NCBI GenBank assembly: GCA_020161795.1
Contig: JAIUOR010000058.1
Coordinates: forward strand, 1 to 47,403
Direction: 5' to 3'
Length of the DNA: 47,403 bases
Source of the DNA: Actinomycetota bacterium
Lineage (GTDB): Bacteria > Actinomycetota > Actinomycetes > Propionibacteriales > Propionibacteriaceae
Each line of letters begins with the position of its first letter. Positions within the stretch are counted from its first letter, which is position 1. Position numbers and translations under genes: made by a program. This document shows positions 17,140 through 24,768 of this stretch, piece after piece. Below the pieces are notes generated by a model. The model was not told the origin of the DNA. It worked only from the letters and a program-made list of their open reading frames with translations, and ran no database searches.

Positions 17140-17294
17140 TGGACGTCGCGAGGTTCCCGAGGAGTCAGTACGACCCGTGCACGGTGGCGGTGTTGTGGAG
17201 CATGGCGCCGGAGGCGTGCCTGAGCTATGAGACGGCGATCGCCGCAGTGCAGCGGGTACTCTGCGAAGGCGTTATAGCCACGGCTATATTCTGA
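17139..17294 (+). CDS. Possible 51-aa protein coupled to the ArdC operon
   Basis: The ATG at 17139 overlaps the preceding stop (TGATG) and opens a 51-codon frame ending at 17294. It contains WSMAPEACLSYETAIAAVQRV, which is protein-like, but the frame's 3' end runs over the palindrome in front of the antitoxin gene. It might be a real small protein or a chance frame. Confidence 0.35.
   Translation: MDVARFPRSQYDPCTVAVLWSMAPEACLSYETAIAAVQRVLCEGVIATAIF
17273..17288 (+). promoter_or_regulatory. Palindromic operator candidate of the toxin-antitoxin operon
   Basis: TATAGCC-AC-GGCTATA is a perfect 7-bp inverted repeat about 35 bases before the antitoxin ATG. Its right arm runs into TATATT (17285-17290), a candidate -10 box. 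An antitoxin dimer bound here would block its own promoter. Confidence 0.55.
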
Positions 17295-17323
17295 GGTAGA
17301 GTGGAGGTCAGGAGGTGCAGATC

Positions 17324-17791
17324 ATGGCAATCACGGATGTCCCGATGGAGGCTGTCGCCGCGCGGAAGGCGCGGTATCGGCGGGAGATGGGCGACCTGGA
17401 TTACCGGCGGAACGTGCTGCGGTTGAAGCGCAGGGGTGTGACGCAGACGGCGATCGCGCGCATGATCGATGTTGCCCAGCCGACGGTGCACAAGCTCCTG
17501 CAACGCGCTTCTTCGGTCACGATGCCGGTAGAGGGGTTCTCTGGTGCGGATCCGTACGAGATCTGCCAGCGATACGCCGCGGATCTCATCGACCGTGCTC
17601 AACTGATCGACGAGCTGACGCGCTGGGAGTACGCCCCTCAGGCGCGGACGGCAGACCTACTTGACGACCTGATCGTGAACGAGCCGGGGTCGATTGCTGA
17701 TCTGGAGCGTGCGCTGCGCCGCGGACTGATCGACGACGCCTTGTTCGATGAGGTAGCAGACCGGATCGAGGAACGGACTCGCAGCGCGTGA
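17324..17791 (+). CDS. HTH antitoxin of a zeta-type toxin system
   Basis: A 155-aa protein. Residues 25-65 form a helix-turn-helix (RRGVTQTAIARMIDVAQPTVHKLLQ), which would bind the palindrome upstream. The acidic C-terminal half (ADLLDDLIVNEPGSIADLERAL) is expected to bind the toxin. ATG 17324 has AGGAGG at 17310-17315, eight bases upstream. The gene overlaps the toxin by GTGA, the usual antitoxin-first order. Confidence 0.8.
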   Translation: MAITDVPMEAVAARKARYRREMGDLDYRRNVLRLKRRGVTQTAIARMIDVAQPTVHKLLQRASSVTMPVEGFSGADPYEICQRYAADLIDRAQLIDELTRWEYAPQARTADLLDDLIVNEPGSIADLERALRRGLIDDALFDEVADRIEERTRSA

Positions 17792-18738
17792 CGCCAGAGG
17801 AACAGCGCCGACACATCGAGTTCGTTCGCAACCTGTGCAAGCCGGGCGGAGCGCTCGACAAGGACAGTCCCCACGCCACGGTCAACAACCCTGACTGGTA
17901 TCGGTCGAACGGCTTGCCCCGGATGGTTCGCCGCATTGTGCATGACCGCATCAAGGCTGAGCTGATCAGCCGGGCCGCAGGTGCGCGTCAGGAGGGGCGT
18001 GCCCTCGTGCTTGCTGGCCCTCCAGGTGCCGGCAAGGGGCGCGTGGCGGATGCCGTGCTGGGCTCTAGTCGAGCGCACTATGTGAACATCGACGCGGACG
18101 AGGTCAAGCAGCTCCTCCTGCGCGAAGCGATCGCCGACGGTAGCTATGAGGTGTGGATCAAGCCTGAGGCGGTGCGGGATCTGGAGGCGCAGGGGGAACG
18201 GTTCTATCCGCTCGAGCTGGCGTCGCTGGTGCACGAGGAATCCTCCAGGCTCGCGGTGGCGCTACGAGAAGACCTGATCGACACCCGCACCAACATCATC
18301 GTCGACACCGTGCTCGGCGACGAAGCGTCAGCGCAGAAGCTCGGAGAGCAGCTCGCTGCAGCTGGCTACACCGTGACCGTCGTCGATGTTGAGGTGCCGT
18401 TCGAGGTATCGGAAGCTCGCATCGAGCAGCGCTGGCAGGAAGCGATGCAGGAGGTCGACGGCGCGGCCAACGCGCTCGGTGGTCGATGGGTTCCAAGCGC
18501 CTATACCCGACCCTTGTTCGATACCGAGCATGGCCGATCGAAGTGTCAGGATGTCGCCGAAAGGCTCGCCACAGCATGTCCCGTGGTGATGCGCTACGAG
18601 CGCCACTACACGAGCCTCGCGGAGCATCGAGCAGCCCTTCTCGATCGGCGTAAGTCGCAACCCGTCCTTGAAGTCAGAAGAGCGCGAAAGGGACGCGGTG
18701 CGCCGCTGGAGACGCCAGGCTCGACCCGCCCAGAGTAG
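17788..18738 (+). CDS. Zeta-family toxin (UDP-sugar kinase type)
   Basis: A 316-aa P-loop kinase. Walker A GPPGAGKG lies at residues 77-84, and INIDADEVKQLL-type sequence (NIDADEVK) follows at about 100. The central region EESSRLAVALRED, NIIVDTVLG and VDVEVPFEVSEARI matches zeta toxins, which phosphorylate UDP-N-acetylglucosamine and stop wall synthesis. Here the antitoxin is an HTH protein rather than a small epsilon protein. It should stabilise the element after integration. GTG start overlaps the antitoxin stop. The gene is convergent with the integrase. Confidence 0.85.
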   Translation: MTPEEQRRHIEFVRNLCKPGGALDKDSPHATVNNPDWYRSNGLPRMVRRIVHDRIKAELISRAAGARQEGRALVLAGPPGAGKGRVADAVLGSSRAHYVNIDADEVKQLLLREAIADGSYEVWIKPEAVRDLEAQGERFYPLELASLVHEESSRLAVALREDLIDTRTNIIVDTVLGDEASAQKLGEQLAAAGYTVTVVDVEVPFEVSEARIEQRWQEAMQEVDGAANALGGRWVPSAYTRPLFDTEHGRSKCQDVAERLATACPVVMRYERHYTSLAEHRAALLDRRKSQPVLEVRRARKGRGAPLETPGSTRPE

Positions 18739-18913
18739 GCCTCGGCCTTCTCGCCGCAGGTTGGCGAGCTATCGAGAACAGCACGCCTTTGGTCCGTACT
18801 GGATACTGCGCTCTGTGGAGGGCCGGGTCGCTCAGCCCTGAGCATGTCGGCACGGCTCTGGGTGCCGCGCACCGGTTCGCTGTGCCGCACCTCGGGGAGA
18901 AGCCAACGGGGGT

Positions 18914-20056
18914 TCACCCGGAGGTCGTCCGCACCATTCGAGACAGGCGGCGAGCAACCCCCTTGTCGGCTCCGTCGAGGCTGTGCTGGTAGACCATTGC
19001 CATCCCGGGTGTGGTGTGACCAAGCCGTGCCATGACGTCGGCTGTCGTCGCCCCTGCGGACGTGGCCAGGGATGCGCCGGTGTGCCTGAGGGTATGGGGG
19101 GTTGCGTCCGGCCGGCCCGCGGCCGCGGCTGCTTTGCTGAACGCCCTGGCGAAGGACGATGAGTGAAGGTGGCCGCCGTTCGAGGAGGGAAACAGCAACC
19201 CGTCGGGGCCCCACGCGGCGTACTTTTTGAGGTGTTGCTTCAGTTCGGGAAGGAGGGCAGCCGGGATGTGGACGGTACGGATGCCTGCTGCGGTCTTCGG
19301 CTCGCCGACGATGTATCCCCCGTTGACCTTGACGACGGCGCGCGAGACCGTGACCGTGCCAGCTACAAGATCGATGTCACGACGCCGAAGCTCGGACAGT
19401 TCGCCGTAGCGCAGCGCACACCAACAGCCGAGCAGGACCGCCACCCTGAGTCGCTTCGGCATCGCGTCGGCGAGCATGTTCAGCTGCGCGATGGTGAGCG
19501 GCTCGATTCGCTTTCGACGCATGGTGCGGATCCTGGTACGGCTTGGCAGGACAACCGGGTTTGAGTCGATGAGTTCGAGATCAACTGCGCCGCCCATGAC
19601 GTTGTGCAGGAGTTGGAACGCCTTGGAGCGGGCGCGTGGCCGGGAGCTGTCGAGGCTCGCCCACCATCGACGCACCTCCGCTCTGGTCAACTGATTGATC
19701 GGAACCTCGCCGAGGGTCGGCAGGATGTGGTTCGCCAGCAACGAGTTGTAGTCGCGGCTGGTCGCCGGTCGCAGATCCAGATCGGCGATCCAGCCTTGCG
19801 CGAAGTCCCCGATGGTGAGTGTCGCGCGCTCGGCGAAAGCCCTGGCATCTGCTTCGGCAGCGGCTCGGTCAGCTGGCGAGATCCAGTCGCCGGCCTCGAC
19901 GACGAGGCGTTCCTGGTTCAGCCAGGCTTCCGCGTCCCCAGCTGCGGTGAAGGTGAACGGTGCGGGGTGGCGAGCGTTGTCGGGGCCGACATAGCTGGCC
20001 TGGTAGCGCTTGCTCGGCAGCTTTCGGATACTCCCGAAGCCTCGCCGGTGCGCCAC
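18914..20056 (-). CDS. int: Tyrosine-type site-specific integrase
   Basis: A 380-aa integrase with the expected order: an N-terminal AP2-like arm-binding part (GFGSIRKLPSKRYQASY), a SAM-like core-binding domain from about residue 80, and a catalytic domain with Arg216 (ALRYGEL), Lys254 (EPKTAAGIRTV), His321-x-x-Arg324 (HTLRH), His347 (LGHTTP) and Tyr356 (VYQHS). All residues are present, so it should be active. GTG 20056 has AAGGAGG six bases upstream; longer frames to 20131 lack this signal and cross repeats. It marks the right end of the first element, and the attachment site is expected between here and 20261. Confidence 0.93.
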   Translation of the reverse strand: MAHRRGFGSIRKLPSKRYQASYVGPDNARHPAPFTFTAAGDAEAWLNQERLVVEAGDWISPADRAAAEADARAFAERATLTIGDFAQGWIADLDLRPATSRDYNSLLANHILPTLGEVPINQLTRAEVRRWWASLDSSRPRARSKAFQLLHNVMGGAVDLELIDSNPVVLPSRTRIRTMRRKRIEPLTIAQLNMLADAMPKRLRVAVLLGCWCALRYGELSELRRRDIDLVAGTVTVSRAVVKVNGGYIVGEPKTAAGIRTVHIPAALLPELKQHLKKYAAWGPDGLLFPSSNGGHLHSSSFARAFSKAAAAAGRPDATPHTLRHTGASLATSAGATTADVMARLGHTTPGMAMVYQHSLDGADKGVARRLSRMVRTTSG

Positions 20057-20070
20057 GGCCACCCTCCTTT

Positions 20071-20132
20071 CGTGCAACATACGTGCAACATCGCAGCCAA
20101 CTCTAGCCCATTTTGGCGGACCTTGTTGCACG
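20071..20132. repeat. CGTGCAAC repeats upstream of the integrase
   Basis: Three copies of an eight-base motif: CGTGCAAC at 20071 and 20082 in direct order, 11 bases apart, and inverted GTTGCACG at 20125-20132. The 11-base spacing puts the direct pair on one DNA face. These are good candidates for integrase arm sites or a repressor operator. Confidence 0.5.
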
Positions 20133-20261
20133 TTGAGGGAGGCTCGGAGCCACTATAAGCACTAGTCATTGCGTTTATCACTACGGACTTCGCCACAGCA
20201 GAAGGGACGGGTGTAGAAGGTTTCAAGTCCCTTCTCCGGTACGCAGCGAAACGCGCGTCCG

Positions 20262-20876
20262 CTACGGGGTCAGCGCAGGCCAGTCCTCGCGCGGCGTGAT
20301 CGGGTCACCGGGACGGATGACCGCCGACCAGTGGGGGCGATCGAACTTCCGAGCGATGCCGGTGTAGGCGAAGCCCGTGCGCTGGGCGATGATCGCCGAG
20401 GGCAGGTTGCCGACGAAGGCATGCCACAGCACGGCCTCGGCCCCGATCGGCGCCGCGGGCGAGAAGGCGGTCCGCAGCAGCAGTTCGACGGCCGCGCGCA
20501 TCACCCCGTGGCCTCGCGCACCGGCACCCAGCCACCAGCCGATCTCCACCTGATGGGCGCCGTGGAGCTTCAGGCCGATGCTGCCCCACAGGCCAGACAG
20601 CGGTCCGTCGCCGATCCGCACTCCCCAGATCAACTCGGGTCCCTCGGTCTGCGTGGTGAAGGTGCCGTCGGCGAGCCGCCGCCAGGCATCCTGCGCGTAC
20701 TCGTTCACGAATCCGTCGGCGGCCTCGTGCGGGTAGGGGCTGGGGATGATGGTCCAGCGCTGGATCTCCGGATCCTGGCAGAGCTGATAGACCCGCTCGG
20801 CCTCGGTGCCGGTGAACGGCGCGAGCACGACCGGCAGCCCCGCTCGGGTCGCGGTGGTGAGCTGCCGCAGATCCAT
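20262..20876 (-). CDS. GNAT-family N-acetyltransferase (RimJ/RimL type)
   Basis: A 204-aa acetyltransferase with the RimJ/RimL layout: PDPEIQRWT-like entry (DPEIQRWTIIPSPYP), GSIGLKLHGAHQVEIGWWLG, the acetyl-CoA loop GARGHGVMRAAVELLL, and NLPSAIIAQRTGF. RimJ-type enzymes acetylate ribosomal protein N-termini or other amines; the substrate is unknown. The ATG at 20876 is seven bases after the stop of the peroxiredoxin gene, so the two form an operon. It is the first clearly chromosomal gene to the right of the element. Confidence 0.8.
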   Translation of the reverse strand: MDLRQLTTATRAGLPVVLAPFTGTEAERVYQLCQDPEIQRWTIIPSPYPHEAADGFVNEYAQDAWRRLADGTFTTQTEGPELIWGVRIGDGPLSGLWGSIGLKLHGAHQVEIGWWLGAGARGHGVMRAAVELLLRTAFSPAAPIGAEAVLWHAFVGNLPSAIIAQRTGFAYTGIARKFDRPHWSAVIRPGDPITPREDWPALTP

Positions 20877-20883
20877 CCCCGGC

Positions 20884-21360
20884 TCAGAAGCCGAGTTCGC
20901 GGCGCAGCTTGGCGACATGCCCGGTGGCGCGGACGTTGTACTGAGCGACCGCCACGGTGCCGACGCCCGCGTCGTCCACGTCGATCACGAAGGTCGAACG
21001 GATGACGCCCTGGATCTGCTTGCCGTAGAGCATGCGGCTGCCGAAGGCGCCGTACTCGTTCAGGACGGTCTTCTCGGCATCGGCGAGCAGCGGGAAGCTG
21101 AGATTGCTCTGCTCCCGGAACCGGGCCAGCTTCGCGGGCGGGTCCGGGGAGATCCCGACAACCCGGTAGCCCGCCGCGGCGAGGTCGTCGAGCGCGGCAT
21201 CGAAGTCGACGGCCTGGGTCGTGCAGCCCGGCGTCAGCGCCGCCGGGAAGAAGTACACGATCACCCGTCCACCGGCGAAGTCGCTGAGCGAGACCAATTG
21301 CTCGTCTGCATTGGGCAGGGTGAATGCGGGCGCGATGTCTCCGGGTGCGAGTTGGGCCAT
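20884..21360 (-). CDS. bcp: Peroxiredoxin, Bcp/AhpC-TSA family
   Basis: A 158-aa thioredoxin-fold peroxidase. The peroxidatic Cys lies in FFPAALTPGCTTQ, matching the P-x-x-x-T-P-x-C signature of Bcp-type peroxiredoxins. SPDPPAKLARFREQ and LPLLAD-like sequence (FPLLADAEK) follow, with RSTFVID near the C-terminus. It should reduce hydrogen peroxide or organic peroxides using thiols. It is the first gene of a two-gene operon with the GNAT gene. ATG at 21360. Confidence 0.9.
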   Translation of the reverse strand: MAQLAPGDIAPAFTLPNADEQLVSLSDFAGGRVIVYFFPAALTPGCTTQAVDFDAALDDLAAAGYRVVGISPDPPAKLARFREQSNLSFPLLADAEKTVLNEYGAFGSRMLYGKQIQGVIRSTFVIDVDDAGVGTVAVAQYNVRATGHVAKLRRELGF

Positions 21361-21463
21361 GGCCCAACTCTAGGACAAGCGGGCGGCGCAATCGGCGTCC
21401 GGGGGCAGCACTGGGACCGCCGCTGGAATAGTGTTGGCGACAACACGCGTATCGGAGGACACC

Positions 21464-21754
21464 ATGGCTGAGGCGACCCGTACCCGAGGCGAGATCGAGG
21501 CGGAACTCGAAGCTGCCCGTGACCTCCTGGCGAACAACATCGCCAATCTGGTCAACCAGGTGCACCCGCGCGCGATCGCACATCGGGCGGTCGCCGACGT
21601 GCGGGGTGCTGCCAGCGCCCAGGTGAACGCGCTGAAGGCGCAACTGGTGGAACCCGACGGTCGGCTGAACGTGCCTCGTGCCGCGCTGGTGGGTGCCGCC
21701 GTCGCCGGGGCCGTTGCCTTCGTCGCTGTGGTGCGTTCCCTGCTGCGACGCTGA
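21464..21754 (+). CDS. DUF3618 family protein
   Basis: A 96-aa protein typical of actinobacterial chromosomes. TRTRGEIEAELEAARDLLANNI near the start is the DUF3618 hallmark. One hydrophobic segment (AALVGAAVAGAVAFVAVV) near the C-terminus anchors it to the membrane and ends in RSLLRR. ATG 21464 has GGAGG upstream. Its function is unknown. A strong hairpin follows the gene. Confidence 0.8.
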   Translation: MAEATRTRGEIEAELEAARDLLANNIANLVNQVHPRAIAHRAVADVRGAASAQVNALKAQLVEPDGRLNVPRAALVGAAVAGAVAFVAVVRSLLRR

Positions 21755-21806
21755 GCCGCCCGGACGGGGTTTCGGACCACCGTCACTGCTCGGCCGAGAG
21801 AAAGCT

Positions 21807-21845
21807 GATGGGCCTCCCACCGGATATCCTGGTGAGAGGCCCATC
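21807..21845. terminator. Bidirectional hairpin terminator
   Basis: GATGGGCCTC and CACC pair with GGTG and GAGGCCCATC around an eight-base loop (GGATATCC). It lies between the DUF3618 gene and the convergent tRNA-Lys gene and could end transcription from both sides. Confidence 0.7.
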
Positions 21846-21847
21846 TG

Positions 21848-21920
21848 TGCGCCGCCAGGGACTCGAACCCCGAACCCGCTAGTTAAGAGCCAGCTGCTCT
21901 GCCAGTTGAGCTAGCGGCGC
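21848..21920 (-). tRNA. tRNA-Lys(CTT)
   Basis: A complete cloverleaf: acceptor GCGCCGC pairs with GCGGCGC, D stem GCTC/GAGC, anticodon stem GCTGG/CTAGC with loop CTCTTAA (anticodon CTT at 21885-21887), and T arm with TTCGAGT. No CCA is encoded. It lies between chromosomal genes and shows no sign of a split or duplicated copy nearby. Confidence 0.92.
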
Positions 21921-21972
21921 GCGAGCAGAAACTTTAGCGCACCACCCGGGCATGGGTGAAATCGGCGCCCGG

Positions 21973-22269
21973 TCAGCGCCGGGTGACCTCGATGCGCCAG
22001 GTCTGCGGGCCCTCTTCCAGCCTGCGCAGATCGAAGCTGTCGGGGGCGACGCGGTTGAGCGCGGACAGCAGTGGGTCGGGGGAGTGTTCGGCCACCAGGA
22101 CGATCTGCTGGCCCGGACGCAGGCTGGTGAGGCCGCCGATCACCGCGCCGGAGCGCATGATCTTCGGGATCGAGCTGAGCACGAGTTCGGCCGGGCCGCC
22201 AGAGCATCCGCAGCCGCAGCCACCGTGGGCCTTCTTGGCATTGGCTCCAGCGGTTTGCAGTTCGATCAC
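21973..22269 (-). CDS. DUF2249 domain protein
   Basis: A 98-aa protein. After a CGCGCSGG-type Cys-rich start, the rest (LTSLRPGQQIVLVAEHSPDPLL, then APDSFDLRRLEEGPQTWRIEV) fits DUF2249, a TusA-like fold whose role is uncertain, probably in sulfur or redox handling. The GTG at 22269 has AGAGGAAG six bases upstream; the longer frame to 22302 has no binding site. The Cys cluster could bind metal, which is inferred. Confidence 0.65.
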   Translation of the reverse strand: MIELQTAGANAKKAHGGCGCGCSGGPAELVLSSIPKIMRSGAVIGGLTSLRPGQQIVLVAEHSPDPLLSALNRVAPDSFDLRRLEEGPQTWRIEVTRR

Positions 22270-22406
22270 CGTCGTCTTCCTCTCCGAGTTGCGAGTCTCC
22301 ACGGTACCCCGCCTCCGCTGTGGATGACGAAGTGGGCCCGCGGGTTATCCACAAGGGGGAGAGGTTGTCGGCGCATCGTTGTCGATCCTGGCCATGGTGA
22401 CCGGGT

Positions 22407-23207
22407 ATGCCGCGCAATGCAGCCCCCGAACCGGTACTCAGCGAGGTGGTCCGGCAGCGGCTGGCCGCCCTGCTGGAGGAGGTGCCGGCCCGCCGCGCCC
22501 TCGGCCCGCCGCCCACCGACGACCTCGACCCGCCGCCGGCCGACGTCGAGGGGCCCGCGGAACGCGAACCGTGGCGGGAATCGGCCGCGCGCTGGGGAAG
22601 ATCGGCCTGGGAGTTCACTCGCGCACACCTGGTGGCGGTCGGCATCGTCCTGCTGCTGGGCTGCCTCTGGGCGGGATACGGCCTGCTGCAGGCGCGATCG
22701 ATCCCGGTGGCGGTAGCGGTCGGCCCCACCACGGGAGCGACCGTGGTCGCCAGCCCGACGCCGTCCCCGCCGCCCCGGATCCTGGTGCACGTGCTGGGTG
22801 CGGTGGAGAAGCCGGGGGTGGTCGAACTCGACGAAGGCTCCCGGGTGCAGGACGCGATCGCGGCCGCCGGCGGGCTGCGGGCCGACGCCGATCCCGGTGA
22901 ACTGAATCTCGCCGCGGTGTTGACCGATGGCACCCAGCTCGTGATCGGGGACGCCGCGAAGCCACGCGGTGAAGTACGCGCTGAGGCGGGTGCGGGTGGT
23001 GGGGGAGGCGGTGGAGCCAAGCTGTCGCTCAACGCGGCGACCCAGGCCGACCTGGAGACCCTGCCCGGAATCGGGCCGGTGACGGCGGGGCGGATCATCG
23101 CCTGGCGGGAGGAGCACGGTCGGTTCAGCCGGGTCGAGGAACTCCAGGAAATCGACGGGATCGGCCCGAAGACGTACTCCCAGCTGGCTGAGCTTGTCCG
23201 GCTCTGA
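22407..23207 (+). CDS. comEA: Competence protein ComEA (DNA receptor)
   Basis: A 266-aa membrane protein. Residues 77-97 are one membrane segment, about 125-190 an SLBB domain (VHVLGAVEKPGVVEL), then a Gly-rich linker, and about 205-266 two helix-hairpin-helix motifs (LNAATQADLETLPGIGPVTAGRII and EIDGIGPKTYSQL). ComEA binds external DNA and passes it to ComEC. It overlaps comEC by 14 bases, the usual order. Confidence 0.92.
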   Translation: MPRNAAPEPVLSEVVRQRLAALLEEVPARRALGPPPTDDLDPPPADVEGPAEREPWRESAARWGRSAWEFTRAHLVAVGIVLLLGCLWAGYGLLQARSIPVAVAVGPTTGATVVASPTPSPPPRILVHVLGAVEKPGVVELDEGSRVQDAIAAAGGLRADADPGELNLAAVLTDGTQLVIGDAAKPRGEVRAEAGAGGGGGGGAKLSLNAATQADLETLPGIGPVTAGRIIAWREEHGRFSRVEELQEIDGIGPKTYSQLAELVRL

Positions 23208-23955
23208 AGCGCCGGGAACCGACCCGCGTGGGCCGGTCCTCGCCGTGGCTGCCTGGGCAGGCACCTGGCCGGGCATTTCTGGCGACCAGCGGTGGATGGT
23301 GCTCGCCGCAGCGCTGGCGGCGGCGTTGCTGTTCTACGGACGCCGGGGTGGGCGGCATCTCGGCTTGGCTGCCGGTGCCGTGATGCTCGTGTGCCTGGTG
23401 GTCTCGGGAGGCCGGTCGGCGGTGGCCCATGCCGGACCGGTGGCGAGCCTGGCCCAGGAGCGGGCGGTGGTGTCGGCAACCCTTCGGGTCGGCCCGGGAC
23501 GACTGCTCTCCGGCGGTTTCGGCGGGCCGACCTGGTACGCCCCCGCGCGGCTGGAGCAGGTTTCCGGACGGGCGCAGCACTGGCTGACCGGGCAGTCGAT
23601 CCTGCTGAGCGCCAGTGGCGAGGCGACCCGGGGATGGGCGGCGATCACGCCGGGCAGCCGGGTCGAGACCATCCTGCGGCTGACGCCGGCGGAGGCCACC
23701 GACCCCTATACCGCCGTCGGCCGAGCGCGCGAGCCCCCGCGGCTGGTCGGTTCGCCCGGGTGGCTGGATGCGGGCGTGCATCGCGTCCGCTCGACGCTGC
23801 ACGCGTCGGTCTCCGGGCTGGCCGAGGAACCGCGAGCGGTGGTGCCGGCACTGGTCGTGGGTGACACCAGCGCGATGTCGCGCGACCTCACCGACCGGTT
23901 CCGGGTGACCGGCCTGGCGCACCTGGCGGCCGTGTCCGGTGCGAATCCTAAATGA
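23194..23955 (+). pseudogene. comEC: Truncated comEC (N-terminal part only)
   Basis: A 253-aa remnant of the DNA-uptake channel ComEC, which is normally about 700-800 aa. The N-terminal membrane segments and the OB-fold-like domain are present (VVSATLRVGPGRLL), and it continues to VTGLAHLAAVSGAN, the conserved start of the competence membrane domain. It then stops at once (PK, stop). The break lies near 23947-23950, where the sequence changes to unrelated DNA. The TTG start overlaps comEA. The host copy at this locus is therefore inactive unless repaired by excision. Confidence 0.85.
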
Positions 23956-24153
23956 AAGAGTGGGTATCTGCAACCTGCGACCGCGCCTCCAGGCTTAGCT
24001 GTCACCTCCTCGCCCAGCGGACCATGGGCGGCTATGTGCCAAAGGTCGCTTGCCTACCCGGCCGATGTGCGATCGTCGAGGCGGTCCCGGGTAGTTGGCG
24101 GTCTGGGAGCGTGGTGATCAAACCGGCAACGCACCGGTCCGGTTTGTCGGGTC
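23956..24153. other. Left end of the second element, no supported gene
   Basis: Non-coding DNA between the broken comEC and a tRNA-like sequence. No gene with a binding site is seen. It probably contains the junction and any terminal site of the element. Confidence 0.4.
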
Positions 24154-24229
24154 GCCACGTTGGCTCGATCGGGAGAGCGGCTCCCTCGTAATGAGCAGGT
24201 CTCGGGTTCGATTCCCGACAGCGGCTCCA
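24154..24229 (+). tRNA. tRNA-Thr(CGT)-like sequence with a degenerate acceptor stem
   Basis: D stem GCTC/GAGC, anticodon stem GCTCC/TGAGC (one mismatch) with loop CTCGTAA (anticodon CGT at 24187-24189), and T arm TCGGG-TTCGATT-CCCGA are good, and CCA is encoded at 24227-24229. The acceptor stem is poor: GCCACGT against CAGCGGC pairs at only four of seven positions. The 3' half is tRNA-like to the base, the 5' half is not, which suggests an element-borne or att-derived copy rather than a working host gene. Confidence 0.6.
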
Positions 24230-24233
24230 AACA

Positions 24234-24267
24234 GGGCTTCTGGGGCGTGTTTTCGCCTCAGAAGCCC
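24234..24267 (+). terminator. Hairpin terminator after the tRNA-Thr-like sequence
   Basis: A 14-bp stem (GGGCTTCTGGGGCG with CGCCTCAGAAGCCC, one G-T pair) around the loop TGTTTT. Its place five bases after the tRNA-like sequence fits a transcript end. Confidence 0.7.
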
Positions 24268-24710
24268 CACGGGCGCGAGAAGCAGAACCCCCGTATCGGA
24301 CACTCGCGGACATAGAAATAGTCTCGCCGGGCGGCTCACTTTCAGCGGTACGCACGCCGATCTGGTGGAGTCTGCCGCCAGAACCACCACGTATTGGCGT
24401 CCTCTGCCAGGTGCCGGCGTGGCCGGTTCCGGACGCGTTCTGTTCCCGTGTCTGGCGACTCGGTGGTTCCTCCGCAGCCGCCGAGGTCCGGCGTCTCGCC
24501 TTGGGTTGGCTGCAACGGATGGTGCCGGAGTTCTCTGTTGTCCCAAGGGTGCTCCTTCCGCAAGGCAGCAGCCCGGGTTATGCTCGTTGAATCGTGTCTG
24601 TGGGGTCCTTGACCTCCAAGCCCTGGTCCGTCGATCAGTGGCCGCAACAACTGAATCCGGTGCAGGACACCCCGCCTCGCACTTTGTTCGCTCACCGTCC
24701 TGGGCAGATG
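24268..24710. other. Non-coding stretch before the Tad operon
   Basis: Open frames pass through on both strands but carry no binding site or domain. It should hold the promoter of the Tad operon, which I cannot place with confidence. Confidence 0.4.
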
Positions 24711-24768
24711 TGTCCGAATCGGGTGCCCCAAGCTGCTTAGTGCAGCAGAAGGGAGGTGAGCGAGCATG
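24711..24768 (+). promoter_or_regulatory. Shared leader X, in front of the Tad-like operon
   Basis: TGTCCGAATCG, 13 bases later CTGCTTAG, then a small hairpin (CTGC-TTAGT-GCAG), AGAAGGGAGGTG, GCGAGC and the start ATG. The same order and nearly the same bases occur at 40363-40418 before the T4SS operon. The hairpin lies directly before the ribosome binding site, so it could control translation. Confidence 0.6.

Noticed and set aside
20206-20235. T-arm-like sequence as the attachment core
   Set aside because: TTTCAAGT with flanking GAAGG/CCTTC lacks the closing G-C pair and the rest of a tRNA; only a weak candidate.
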